From positions 1 to 64,000 of the forward strand of contig DATMND010000299.1 of the NCBI GenBank assembly GCA_035569235.1: a stretch of 64,000 bases of DNA, written 5' to 3'. Under the pieces are notes generated by a model. That model worked only from the letters and a program-made list of their open reading frames with translations, ran no database searches and had not been told where the DNA came from. Every line of letters starts with the position of its first letter. The stretch's first letter is position 1. This document shows, piece after piece, positions 26,310 to 35,373 of this stretch. Made by a program: the position numbers and the translations under genes. Source of the stretch: JAMXLO01 sp035569235 (lineage in GTDB: Bacteria > Pseudomonadota > Alphaproteobacteria > Acetobacterales > Acetobacteraceae).

Positions 26310-27989
26310 TTAGCGGATGGTTTCGCTGAAACAGACAATGCTGGCGGGTTCCTCGTGAAACTCCGGATCGCGCCGCAGCCGCCCCACCATCGCCTCGACA
26401 TAGGGCGCCGTCGCGCAGAGCTGCTGAAAATGCCGCTCGTTCAGCGTCAATCCAGCCCGGCGACAGGAATCTGCGATCTCATCGCGCCGCGCGGCACCGA
26501 TCTCCGGCTGTGCAGGCTCCGGGATTGGCGGAAGTGCTGTGGAGACCGCGGCGTTCGGTTCCAGCACTGGCCTGCGCGCACGCCACGGTGTCGCGCCTTC
26601 ATAAGCGTGCGCGACCCGCAGCACCGTCGCATCATCGAACGGGCGGCCGACGATCTGCATCGACAACGGCAAGCCGTCTGGCGTGTAGCCGATGCACTGT
26701 GCCAGCGCCGGGCCGCCCGTCACGTTGAACGGCGTCGTCAACGATGGCTTCTGCCAGAAGCTGATGGTGCGCCAGCTCTCCAGGCGCGGTGCGGGTCCAG
26801 GTGCGGCGGTCACCAGTACGTCGTAATTTGTGTAGAGCAGCGCCATCTCGGCGATCAACACGCGCCGCCAACGCGACGCCTGCACATAGTCCGCGCCGGA
26901 AATCAGCAGCGCACCCAACGTTCGGCCGAGAAAATCCTCGCCGAAGTCACCAAGCCGCGTACGCAACACCGGCTCGTGCACGGCGTAAAGTTCGCTCTCT
27001 GCACCGGTGATCTTGACGTCGTGATAGACCTGCGCCGGCCGGATGTTGGTATCCTCGAGCACGGCGCCGAGGCCGCGCAACACGGCAAACGCCGCTTCCA
27101 GTGCCGCCTTGGCCACTGCCGGTATCGGCGCGTCCCGCTCGAACAGATTGCGCAGCACGCCGATGCGCAAACCCTTGATGCCCCCGTTCAGCGCGGCGCG
27201 ATAGTCGGGCACCGGCCGGTCCGCGCTCGCCGGATCTTTCGAATCGTGGCCGGTGATCGCCTGCAGCATGATGGCGCAGTCCTCGACGGACCAGGTCATC
27301 GGACCAGCGTGATCGTAGCTGAATGAGTTGGTATAGACGCCAAACCGGCTGACCAGGCCGTAGGTTGGTTTCAACCCGGCCAGGCCACACAGCGCCGCCG
27401 GGTTGCGGATCGAGCCGCCGGTATCGGAGCCGAGAGCGCCCATCATCAGCCCCGCCGCGACGCCAGCACCCGAACCGCTGGACGATCCGCCGGTGAAATG
27501 CTCGCGGTTCCACGGATTGCGCGCCGGCGGCCACGGCAGGTCAAAGGAAGGCCCACCGTGCGCGAACTCGTGGGTCGCCAGCTTGCCGAGCAGAATCGCG
27601 CCGGCCTGATGCAGCTTCTCGACGGTGGTGGCGTCGCAGTCCGGGACGTACTCGGCGCGCGTGCGCGAGTGGCTGGTCGTGCGGATGCCGGCAGTGCAGT
27701 AGATGTCCTTCAAGGCGAACGGGATGCCATGCATTGGGCCGCGATAGTTGCCCGCCATGATCTCGGCTTCCGCGATGCGCGCTTGATCCAGCGCCTGCTC
27801 CGCGGTGACCAGCAGATATGCGTTGAGCTGCGGATCGATCGCGGCGATTCGGTCGAGGAAGGCGCGGGTCAGCGCAACCGGCGAAAGCTGCCGCCGTTCG
27901 ATCAGGCTGGCGGCTTCGGCGATGCCGAGGAAGTGCAAGTCGGTCGTGCGAGGCGCTGCATCGTTGGGCACGGGGGAAAATCCTTTCAT
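26310..27989 (-). CDS. Amidase signature family hydrolase
   Basis: 559 residues from the ATG at 27989, which overlaps the stop of the hydantoinase gene by four bases; the longer reading from 28139 lies in that gene. The Lys of the Ser-cisSer-Lys triad is in HGIPFALKDIYCTAG; GGSSSGSGAGVAAG carries the cis-Ser and GSDTGGSIRNPAALCG the nucleophile Ser. A C-terminal extension of about 55 residues (FQQLCATAPYVEAMVGRLRR) is of the kind also seen in the N-carbamoyl or allophanate-type amidase branch. Coupling to a cyclic amidase suggests that it hydrolyses the linear ureido or amide product. The exact substrate is not determinable. Confidence 0.9.
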   Translation of the reverse strand: MKGFSPVPNDAAPRTTDLHFLGIAEAASLIERRQLSPVALTRAFLDRIAAIDPQLNAYLLVTAEQALDQARIAEAEIMAGNYRGPMHGIPFALKDIYCTAGIRTTSHSRTRAEYVPDCDATTVEKLHQAGAILLGKLATHEFAHGGPSFDLPWPPARNPWNREHFTGGSSSGSGAGVAAGLMMGALGSDTGGSIRNPAALCGLAGLKPTYGLVSRFGVYTNSFSYDHAGPMTWSVEDCAIMLQAITGHDSKDPASADRPVPDYRAALNGGIKGLRIGVLRNLFERDAPIPAVAKAALEAAFAVLRGLGAVLEDTNIRPAQVYHDVKITGAESELYAVHEPVLRTRLGDFGEDFLGRTLGALLISGADYVQASRWRRVLIAEMALLYTNYDVLVTAAPGPAPRLESWRTISFWQKPSLTTPFNVTGGPALAQCIGYTPDGLPLSMQIVGRPFDDATVLRVAHAYEGATPWRARRPVLEPNAAVSTALPPIPEPAQPEIGAARRDEIADSCRRAGLTLNERHFQQLCATAPYVEAMVGRLRRDPEFHEEPASIVCFSETIR

Positions 27990-29419
27990 ACCGCCGGGCG
28001 CGCGCGGATCTCGTCGGCCACCTTGCGCGGCAGGAACTGGCCATCCTTCGGATCGCCAAAGAACTGCCCACCCTCCACCATCACCTTGCCGCGCAGCACG
28101 GTCGCGCTGGGCCACGCCGTCACGACATGGCCTTCCCATGGTGTGTAGTCGGTCTCATGCAGATCGGCGGCGCGAATCGTCTTTTCGATGCCGGTGTCCA
28201 GCACCACGATGTCTGCGTCAGAGCCGACCGCCAGCGCGCCCTTGCGCGGATACATGCCCATGATCTTCGCCGCGTTGCTCGACACCATGCCGGCGAAGTG
28301 CTCCAACGCGTAGCCACGCTGCGTCACCATCTGCGTATACATCAGCGACAGCCGCGGTTCGACGCCGGAATTACCGCCGGTCGTATCGTCGATGCGCGAT
28401 CCTTGCAGCTTGACGCGCAACGGGCAACACAGCTCGTCGGTGGCGATCACCTGGATGGCGCCATGGTTGGTCGCCTCCCACAACGCTTTCTGATCCTCGG
28501 GGAACTTCAGCGACGGGTAAGTATGATACATCTGCCCACCCGGTTTTTTGTAGTCCTCAGCTGAGTACATCAGGTACTGGTGCAGCGTTTCGCCATACAT
28601 CGGAAAGCCGCGCGCCCGCGATGCCGCAAGCGCCGCGACGCCGGTGGCAGCCGACACGTGCACCATGTAAAGCGCCGCACCTTCCACCCGCTCGGCCAGG
28701 CGGATCACCCGGTTGAACGACAGCTCCTCCGACAGCGTGTTGTGCACCTCCGCCATGTGCTCGAAGCCGACACGGTTCTCCCGCATCAGCTTCTCGTACA
28801 TGAACATGACGATGTCGTTGTCCTCGGCGTGTATCGCCGCGACGCCGCCCGCCTTCGCGACGGTCTTCAATGCCTCCCAGATGTCGCCGTACTGCACCAT
28901 GCGGCCGGTGTTGCCCGGGCGGATGTCTGTGGTGAAGATCTTGATGCTGGCATGGCCGGCCTGCATCGCCTCCGCCAGCTCTTCGTGCTGGCCGACGGGG
29001 ATCTTCCCCATCAACGTCAGGTGAAAGCCGTAGTCGCAGTAGCATGCGCCCTTCCAGTTCGCGTCGGTCTGCTCGATCGCCGTCTGGATCGAACGGTCGT
29101 GCGTGCACTGGACGAAATCGATCAGCGACGTGGTGCCGCCGAACAGCGCGGCGCGGCTGACCTGCGCCGGCGGATCGGTGTATTTCGGCTCCGCCTCACC
29201 GGGGAAGCGGATCGGCGACAGGCAGTGGATGTGCGGATCGATGCCGCCGGGGATCACCACCTTTCCGGTCGCATCGATGGTACGCGTCGCGGCCGTGGCA
29301 CCCAGTGCGCTTGGTGCACCGATCATCGCGACCTTGCCGCTGGCAACACCGATATCCGCCGCGGCAGTGCCACTAGGCAACACGCAGGTGCCGCCTGCTA
29401 TCACGAGGTCCAGCATCAT
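27986..29419 (-). CDS. Dihydropyrimidinase/D-hydantoinase family cyclic amidohydrolase
   Basis: 477 residues. The start MMLDLVIAGGTCVLPSG and the metal site GGIDPHIHCLSP (HxH) are typical, followed by the region SIKIFTTDI in which Lys would be carboxylated to bridge the two metals. Further His ligands are in AIHAEDND (about 195) and in VHVSAATGVAAL. The C-terminal part ends with the beta-sandwich stretch GKVMVEGGQFFGD. The enzyme opens cyclic diamides such as hydantoins or dihydropyrimidines. Both ends overlap neighbours by four bases: CobW gene upstream and amidase downstream. This makes an operon of metal chaperone, ring-opening enzyme, amidase and hydrolase. Confidence 0.92.
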   Translation of the reverse strand: MMLDLVIAGGTCVLPSGTAAADIGVASGKVAMIGAPSALGATAATRTIDATGKVVIPGGIDPHIHCLSPIRFPGEAEPKYTDPPAQVSRAALFGGTTSLIDFVQCTHDRSIQTAIEQTDANWKGACYCDYGFHLTLMGKIPVGQHEELAEAMQAGHASIKIFTTDIRPGNTGRMVQYGDIWEALKTVAKAGGVAAIHAEDNDIVMFMYEKLMRENRVGFEHMAEVHNTLSEELSFNRVIRLAERVEGAALYMVHVSAATGVAALAASRARGFPMYGETLHQYLMYSAEDYKKPGGQMYHTYPSLKFPEDQKALWEATNHGAIQVIATDELCCPLRVKLQGSRIDDTTGGNSGVEPRLSLMYTQMVTQRGYALEHFAGMVSSNAAKIMGMYPRKGALAVGSDADIVVLDTGIEKTIRAADLHETDYTPWEGHVVTAWPSATVLRGKVMVEGGQFFGDPKDGQFLPRKVADEIRARPAV

Positions 29420-30426
29420 CTTCCCCCTTTTGTCATCTCACCCGTCTCGGCCAGTTCCGGATCACCGGCCGCGAAGCGATCCAGCAGAATATCGGTGGCG
29501 ATGTCGCGCACGATGAACACCAGCCGGCTACGTCGGTCAGAGTCCGGCCAGGAGTCGAACCAGCGCGGCGGATACAACGTGTGCTGCACCGCATGGATCG
29601 CCGCCGGCCCTGCGTCACGATCGGCGAACGCCACAATGCCTTTCACGCGCAGCAGATCCTCGCCGCGCTCGCGCGCCAGGCCGCCCAACGCCAAGGAAAA
29701 ATCCAGTCGCGACATCGGTCGGCGCAGCACCAGCACGACGGCACGAATGCCATGTGCGTGGACGGCGGTGGCGACAAAGCGCGGCCGCGCAGCCATGGTC
29801 TGGGCGCCACCGAACAGCACCGCGGCGGGCGTCACTCTCGCGGCATCGTCGATGGTTGCCGCCGGGTTCAACGCCTCGAGCCGCTGCAGCAACAAGGGCG
29901 ATGGCGTGGCGAGGTCGGTCTTGGTGAGCAGCAGCCGGTCGGCGCAGGCGGCCTGCGCGGTGGCCTCGGGGAAACGGTCCAGTGTCGCCGCACCGGCCAG
30001 CGTATCGATGGTCGCAACCACGGCGTACACCTGCAACGCCCGCTCGAGGAACGCATCGGCCGACAGCGTGTAGAGAATGGGGCTCGGCTCCGCGAGGCCG
30101 CTGGTCTCGAGCACCAGGCGCTGGAATGGCGGCAGTTCACCATTCGCGCGCCGGCGCAGCAGCCGGTACAGCGTGTCGGCGAGGTCCTGCCGCACGGCAC
30201 AGCAGACACAGCCGTTGGGCAATGCCACGACTTCCTGGTCCGCGACTTCCAGCAGCAGATGATCGAGGCCGACGACACCGAACTCGTTGACGATCACCGC
30301 TGTGTCCGACAGGCCCGGGCTAGCAAGCATGCGCGACAGTAGCGTCGTCTTGCCGCTGCCAAGGAAGCCGGTGAGAACCGAAATCGGCAGTGGGCTTGGC
30401 GGAAATGGTGGCGCGGGGCGCTGCAT
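29416..30426 (-). CDS. CobW/COG0523-type G3E GTPase (metal chaperone)
   Basis: 336 residues. Walker A is GFLGSGKTT (20-28), the switch region has VNEFGVVGLD, the CxCC metal motif is C73-x-C75-C76 (NGCVCCAVRQ), and the base-recognition motif is LLLTKTD. A C-terminal CobW domain follows. These proteins load metal onto target enzymes at the cost of GTP. The stop overlaps the start of the hydantoinase gene by four bases, making the binuclear metal hydantoinase the likely client; this is inference from position, as is done for other COG0523 proteins. Nothing in the sequence shows which metal is carried. Confidence 0.9.
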   Translation of the reverse strand: MQRPAPPFPPSPLPISVLTGFLGSGKTTLLSRMLASPGLSDTAVIVNEFGVVGLDHLLLEVADQEVVALPNGCVCCAVRQDLADTLYRLLRRRANGELPPFQRLVLETSGLAEPSPILYTLSADAFLERALQVYAVVATIDTLAGAATLDRFPEATAQAACADRLLLTKTDLATPSPLLLQRLEALNPAATIDDAARVTPAAVLFGGAQTMAARPRFVATAVHAHGIRAVVLVLRRPMSRLDFSLALGGLARERGEDLLRVKGIVAFADRDAGPAAIHAVQHTLYPPRWFDSWPDSDRRSRLVFIVRDIATDILLDRFAAGDPELAETGEMTKGGR

Positions 30427-30551
30427 GACCGGGTCAATCCCAACACATGTGGATGCAGTTGGAAATCCCAGCCTGGGCCATTCGCATCAGCGCATCAGGC
30501 GAAGTGACGCAGCAGTTCGGCCACGCCAGCAGCAGCGCAGCCGTAACTGCT

Positions 30552-31274
30552 CTAGGGACCATCTTCAATGTTAGAACATCCGGCGGTGGATGGATGCGCA
30601 GCCGGCGCGCCAAAAAGCGTACATAGATGGCCCGACTTCACCCATACGCGGCATCCGCCGGCACCAGCGACACCGGCAAACGCGGCCCCTGGCGGCAGCC
30701 GCAGCCACGATTGTTCGAGGAACTGTTCGCCCTGTTGGGTGAATGATCCGGCCAGGACCAGCAGTTCCAGGCCGCCCGGCACAGCGATATCCACCCGAGC
30801 CCGAGGCGCCCACTGTTCCAGACGGACCTGCTCGACCGCGTCCTGAAACAGCGGCAGGACGGACACAGAAGGCCGGCCCGTGTCCCGAACGAAAGCCTGA
30901 CCCGAAGTCGCGATACGAACCCGCGTCCGATCGGCCGAGTCGAACTGCCACAACTTGACGAAGATCGTACAGCCGGCCGACGAGCCAGGCTTGTGGCGCG
31001 ATGTCGGGGGGTTGCGGACATAGCTGCCGGTGGGATAATCGCCATGCTCGTCCTGAAACACGCCGTCCAGTACAAGGAACTCTTCGCCGCCGTCATGCAC
31101 ATGCGGTGAGAAATGGCTACCTGGCGCGTAGCGGACGATCGACGTGGCGCGCGCGACCTCGTCGCCGATGCGGTCCAGCATGCGCCGGTGCACCCCCGCC
31201 ATGGGGGAAGCCACCCAGTCCAGCATCCCTGCATGCACGACGGCGCGACGGGTGAAGTCGGCGTTCAGTTGCAT
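30552..31274 (-). CDS. Double-cupin protein, ChrR-like anti-sigma/sensor type
   Basis: 240 residues from the ATG at 31274 (MQLNADFTRRAVV). The sequence has two cupin repeats. The first carries the metal ligands HVHDGGEEFLVLDG with P-G-S-H-F-S before it and ends in HKPGSSAGC; this corresponds to the ChrR-type C-terminal cupin domain. The second (PGGLELLVLAGSFTQQGEQF) has no His/Glu set, so it is probably structural. The ChrR N-terminal zinc-binding anti-sigma domain is absent and no ECF sigma gene is adjacent, so an enzyme or ligand sensor role is more likely. It starts 156 bases from the divergent SDR gene. Confidence 0.8.
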   Translation of the reverse strand: MQLNADFTRRAVVHAGMLDWVASPMAGVHRRMLDRIGDEVARATSIVRYAPGSHFSPHVHDGGEEFLVLDGVFQDEHGDYPTGSYVRNPPTSRHKPGSSAGCTIFVKLWQFDSADRTRVRIATSGQAFVRDTGRPSVSVLPLFQDAVEQVRLEQWAPRARVDIAVPGGLELLVLAGSFTQQGEQFLEQSWLRLPPGAAFAGVAGAGGCRVWVKSGHLCTLFGAPAAHPSTAGCSNIEDGP

Positions 31275-31430
31275 CGCTGTGCTCCGATCGGTTCCTGCGG
31301 TCCGCATCTGACATCGTGGCATCGGTTTGCGCAAAGGCCGCCTTGTCTGCCCGAGGCTCCGCCGATACCGTCAGCCGTAAAATCGATGCAGAGCACAAGT
31401 ACATCGCATTTGGCCCGAGGAAATGCAGAC

Positions 31431-32168
31431 ATGGTCGAATCTCAAGCGTCTTACAGCCGGCTTCGTGAGCGTCGTGTGATGATTACCGGCGCGGCGTCGG
31501 GGATCGGGCGGCGGACCGCGCAGCTGTTCGCCGCTGAAGGCGCCGCGCTGACGCTGCTCGATCGCAGCGCCGAAGGACTGGCTGAGATCGCCCGCGAGAC
31601 ACGCGGCCTCGCGGTAGAAGCGGATGTGACCGACGAGACATCCGTGGCGAATGCTGTCGAGCAAGGCGCGAAGGCCATGGGGGGCATCGACGGCATCGTC
31701 AACGCCGCCGGCATCGTGATTCGCGGCTCAGTACTCGACGTCGGGCTGGCCGACTGGCGACGCGTGATCGATGTTAATCTGACCGGGACATATATCGTGG
31801 TGCGTTGCTGTCTGCCGTGGCTTTCCAAGGCAGGCACCGCGACCATCGTCAACATTGCGTCGGGCCAGGGTCTTCTGCCCAACACCCCGGAAATGACGGC
31901 CTATGCCGCTTCAAAGGGTGGCGTCGTCAATCTGACGCGCGCCTTGGCCGCCGAGTTGGCACCCGCGATCCGGGTGAACAGCATATGCCCCGGCATGGTG
32001 AACACACCGATGACCGCCGGAGGTCAGCGCGACGTGACACCGTATGCACTCAAGCGCGTTGCGGACCCCTTGGAGATCGCGCAGGCCATCCTGTACCTCA
32101 CCGGTTCAGAGTCCTCGTTCATCACCGGTGCAGCGCTGGCGGCGGATGGCGGGCGGACCTTCCACTGA
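31431..32168 (+). CDS. Short-chain dehydrogenase/reductase (SDR)
   Basis: 245 residues; start ATG at 31431 with GAGGAA nine bases before it. The cofactor motif is MITGAASGIGRRTAQLFA with D at the end of the second strand (TLLDRS), favouring NAD. NAAG is in IVNAAGIVIRG, the Ser before the catalytic Tyr lies in NIASGQGLLP, and Y-x3-K is in MTAYAASKGGVVNL. The C-terminus (ITGAALAADGGRTFH) is normal. It oxidises or reduces a hydroxyl or keto group. Its own promoter lies in the 156-base gap shared with the divergent cupin gene. Confidence 0.92.
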   Translation: MVESQASYSRLRERRVMITGAASGIGRRTAQLFAAEGAALTLLDRSAEGLAEIARETRGLAVEADVTDETSVANAVEQGAKAMGGIDGIVNAAGIVIRGSVLDVGLADWRRVIDVNLTGTYIVVRCCLPWLSKAGTATIVNIASGQGLLPNTPEMTAYAASKGGVVNLTRALAAELAPAIRVNSICPGMVNTPMTAGGQRDVTPYALKRVADPLEIAQAILYLTGSESSFITGAALAADGGRTFH

Positions 32169-32400
32169 ATTCAGGTGCCGACGGCCTCGGTGACACGGTC
32201 GCAACAGTTGCCGCCGTCCAGGTTATTCGCACCGGCAGCAGCGACCACCAAGCAGCTCAAAATGTGATTGCAGAAGCACCAAACTCCTGGACCGTTTAGC
32301 ACCACGGAGCAACCCCAAGAATGTGAACTCAGCGGCAAGACCAGGCGTTTGCGACCACAACTATCAATACTCCAAACACCTGCGGGGATTGTACGGCATG

Positions 32401-33585
32401 TCACGCCAGATCAGATCGTAGAACGCGCACCGTATGACGAGCAATCAAGCGTTCCTCATCGGTCGGGATGACCCATACTGGGATAGTTGATGTCTCAGCG
32501 CTGATACAGCCCTCGCCATTTGCGTTAAGTTCAGGCTCCAGTATCGCTCCCATCCAGCGACATCCTTCAATGACTTCCGTTCGCGTTGCGGCGTCGTTCT
32601 CACCGATCCCTCCAGAGAACACGAACGCGTCTATTCCCCCCAGGGCAGCAACCATGGATCCCGCCTCGCGAATGATGCGATATACAAAGAGATCGATCGC
32701 CTCGCACGCCGCCGGATCAGTCGATGCCCTCAGCGTACGCATATCCGAAGAAAGGCCTGAGACGCCGAGCAGCCCTGATTTCCGATAGATCAGGTCCTCA
32801 ATTGCCACAGCATCCATCTGATATTCGCGCATCAGATAGAGGATCACCCCGGGGTCGAGCGCGCCGCAACGCGTGCCCATCATCAGCCCGTCCACAGCGG
32901 TGAAGCCCATCGTGCTTGCCACACTGCGGCCTTGGTCCACAGCGCACAGGCTTGCGCCGTTGCCGAGATGGGCCAGGATGATGCGTCCGGACGCCAGTTC
33001 AGGACGCAGGTCGCGCAGCCGCGATAGGAGATATTCGTAAGATAGACCGTGGAAACCGTACCGCTGAACGCCGGCGTCGGTGAATTGACGCGGCAACGCG
33101 AAGGACTGAGCAACACGCGGCTGGCTGCGATGGAAGGCTGTGTCAAAGCAGGCGACCTGAGGAACATGTGGAGCTGCGTCGAAGATTGTGCGGATTGGTG
33201 AGAGGTTGTGGGGCTGATGCAACGGCGCCAGCGGTTCGAGTCGCGCCAAGGCTTCCAGCACATCACGATCCAGGCGGACGGGGGTGTCGAATTTCATGCC
33301 CCCATGAACGACGCGGTGCCCGATGCCCTTGACCGGTGTTCCCGAAGCCAGGTGCACACCGGTCTCGAGTATCTCCCGTGTGGCAGCGTCGTGATCGAAC
33401 CCAGCGGCGGACCACGCGCGCTCGACCAATGTTCCACCTTGGGCGTCCTTGACATTGAGACGTGGACTGACGCCGATGCCCTCAATCTGACCGCGGAAGA
33501 GGATGTCCGCATTATCCGAATCCGCGCATAAGGCGAACTTGACGCTGGAAGACCCGGCGTTGATCACGGCGATACAACCGGACAT
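32401..33585 (-). CDS. ackA: Acetate/propionate kinase
   Basis: 394 residues. The ATG at 33585 is preferred over an upstream GTG because it is followed at once by the family start (SGCIAVINAGSSSVKFAL). All conserved motifs are present: NAGSSS for phosphate 1, HRVVHGG, FDTAFHRSQP, LAHLGNGASLCAV, GTRCGALDPG and FSGGIGEND. The kinase exchanges acyl-phosphate and ADP for acid and ATP. It is the last gene of a six-gene leftward operon, 27 bases after fabI, and together with the phosphate acyltransferase gives substrate-level ATP. The FNR box at 38937 suggests it works under oxygen limitation. Confidence 0.95.
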   Translation of the reverse strand: MSGCIAVINAGSSSVKFALCADSDNADILFRGQIEGIGVSPRLNVKDAQGGTLVERAWSAAGFDHDAATREILETGVHLASGTPVKGIGHRVVHGGMKFDTPVRLDRDVLEALARLEPLAPLHQPHNLSPIRTIFDAAPHVPQVACFDTAFHRSQPRVAQSFALPRQFTDAGVQRYGFHGLSYEYLLSRLRDLRPELASGRIILAHLGNGASLCAVDQGRSVASTMGFTAVDGLMMGTRCGALDPGVILYLMREYQMDAVAIEDLIYRKSGLLGVSGLSSDMRTLRASTDPAACEAIDLFVYRIIREAGSMVAALGGIDAFVFSGGIGENDAATRTEVIEGCRWMGAILEPELNANGEGCISAETSTIPVWVIPTDEERLIARHTVRVLRSDLA

Positions 33586-33612
33586 GCTCACTTCCCACCG
33601 TCCATGTACGTG

Positions 33613-34395
33613 TCAGGCGACGATATTCGCCCCGCCGTCGACGTAGACCGTGCCGCCGGTGATGCGCTTGGCCAGCCACGTTGCGAGATAGGCGCACGTG
33701 AAGCCGACATCCATGATGTCGATGAGCTCGCCAAGCGGCGCCCGTTGCGCCGCTTCATTGAGCAAATGTTCGAAGTCCTTCAGCCCCGATGCCGCGCGCG
33801 TTTTCAGCGGTCCGGGAGAAATGGCATGCACGCGTATCCCCTGTGGGCCAAGCTCGTAAGCGAGATACCGACATGCTGCCTCCAATGCAGCCTTCACCGG
33901 GCCCATTACGTTATAGTTCGCGACGACGCGATTGGCGCCATAGTAGCTCATTGCGAACATTGTCCCGCCGTCGGTCATCAGCGGCGCTGCGAGCTTCGCC
34001 ATCCGGATGAATGAATGGCATGAGATGTCCATCGCCTTCGCGAATCCCTCCGCCGAACAGTTCAGCAACCCACCTTGGAGGTCCTCCTTCGGCGCAAACG
34101 CGATTGAGTGCACCAGGATATCCAACTTGCCCCATTCCGCTCGAATGCGATCGAATAGCGCTTCCAGTTGGCCCGGCACAGAGACGTCGAGCGCGCCGGT
34201 GATCGGTGCCTCGAGTTGCTGTGCGAGGGGTTCTACGTATGGCCGAGCGCGTTCATTCAGCCAGGTGATTGCAACTTCCGCGCCCACGGTGCGGAACGCC
34301 TTGGCACAACCGTACGCAATGGATTGGTCATTGGCCACACCGATGACGAGCGCCTTCTGTCCGGCAAGAACTGGTCTGATGATGGCGTCGCTCAT
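33613..34395 (-). CDS. fabI: Enoyl-ACP reductase FabI
   Basis: 260 residues, normal length. The altered Rossmann motif ALVIGVANDQSIAYGCAKAF is FabI-specific; the Ser/Ala-Tyr active site (SYYGANRVVANYNVMGPVKAALE) holds the Y-x6-K pair. It reduces trans-2-enoyl-ACP with NADH in fatty acid synthesis and is the target of triclosan. An upstream GGGAG five bases before ATG. This copy sits between phosphate acyltransferase and acetate kinase, a clustering known in other proteobacteria; it is probably an additional, condition-specific FabI and not the housekeeping one. Confidence 0.93.
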   Translation of the reverse strand: MSDAIIRPVLAGQKALVIGVANDQSIAYGCAKAFRTVGAEVAITWLNERARPYVEPLAQQLEAPITGALDVSVPGQLEALFDRIRAEWGKLDILVHSIAFAPKEDLQGGLLNCSAEGFAKAMDISCHSFIRMAKLAAPLMTDGGTMFAMSYYGANRVVANYNVMGPVKAALEAACRYLAYELGPQGIRVHAISPGPLKTRAASGLKDFEHLLNEAAQRAPLGELIDIMDVGFTCAYLATWLAKRITGGTVYVDGGANIVA

Positions 34396-34407
34396 GGTGA
34401 TCTCCCG

Positions 34408-35373
34408 TCAAAGGATGGACGCAGACGCCGACTGCCGTCGCGCCGCGGCGACCATGACCGCGACGGCGCACGACGCAAGACGCGTCAGCAATGAATCGGC
34501 GCGGCTGGTCAGGATGATCGGGACCCGTGCACCGAGCACAATCCCCGCTGCATCGGCATTGGCCAGAAAGGACAGGCTCTTTGCAAGCATGTTTCCCGCT
34601 TCGAGGTCAGGAACCACGAGAACATTCGCTCGTCCTGCTACCGGCGATGTGATCTTCTTGATTGCTGCGGCCGCTGGACTGATTGCATTGTCAAGCGCGA
34701 GCGGCCCATCCAGCAACGCACCGGTGATTTGACCGCGATCCGCCATCTTGCACAGGGCGGCAGCTTCGATCGTGGAGGGCACCTTGGAGTTGACCGTCTC
34801 CATCGCGCTGAGGATCGCGACGCGGACCTCCTGAACGCCCATGGCATGTGCCAGATCGATTGCGTTCTGGACGATATCAACCTTATCGTCGAGCGTCGGC
34901 GCTATGTTGACCGCGGCATCCGTGATGATCAGCGCATCGGGGTGATCCGGGACATCCATGATGAAACAGTGGCTGATCCGGCGGGCCGTCCGAATGCCCG
35001 CCTGCCGCGACACCACGGCGCCCATCAGTTCGTCGGTGTGCAGGCTGCCCTTCATGAGTGCCTCGACCCGGCCGGCGGTCACCAGCTCCACCGCCTTCGC
35101 GGCGGATGCATGGCTATGCTCGGAACCGACAAGCTCGAATGCGCCGATGTCGATCTCGGCATCGTCTGCCACGCGCCGCATACGGTCGAGAGGGCCGACG
35201 AGGATCGGTTCGATCAGGTGCAGCCGTGCGGCCTCGACCGCACCCTGCAATGAAACATCGTCGCACGGATGCGCAACGGCAGCCTTGATGGTGGCCTGCC
35301 GCTGCGCCAGTTTGACCAGACGTTCGTATTTCTCGTGAACGACTGTCGCGGGGCGTTTGGACGTGTCAGGCAT
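34408..35373 (-). CDS. Phosphate acetyl/butyryltransferase family protein
   Basis: 321 residues. The fold of Pta/Ptb enzymes is visible: DDVSLQGAVEAARLHLIEPILVG near the N-terminus, GSEHSHASAAKAVELV, MKGSLHTDELMGAVV, ITDAAVNIAPTLDDKVDIVQNA in the centre and NVLVVPDLEAGNMLAKSLSF followed by ADAAGIVLGARVPIILTSRAD at the C-terminus. The protein converts acyl-CoA plus phosphate to acyl-phosphate, feeding the acetate kinase three genes on. Length fits the short Pta/Ptb type without the N-terminal domain of E. coli Pta. The start overlaps the DUF3141 stop by eight bases. Whether acetyl or butyryl is preferred is open; the associated CoA-transferase would suit either. Confidence 0.9.
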   Translation of the reverse strand: MPDTSKRPATVVHEKYERLVKLAQRQATIKAAVAHPCDDVSLQGAVEAARLHLIEPILVGPLDRMRRVADDAEIDIGAFELVGSEHSHASAAKAVELVTAGRVEALMKGSLHTDELMGAVVSRQAGIRTARRISHCFIMDVPDHPDALIITDAAVNIAPTLDDKVDIVQNAIDLAHAMGVQEVRVAILSAMETVNSKVPSTIEAAALCKMADRGQITGALLDGPLALDNAISPAAAAIKKITSPVAGRANVLVVPDLEAGNMLAKSLSFLANADAAGIVLGARVPIILTSRADSLLTRLASCAVAVMVAAARRQSASASIL

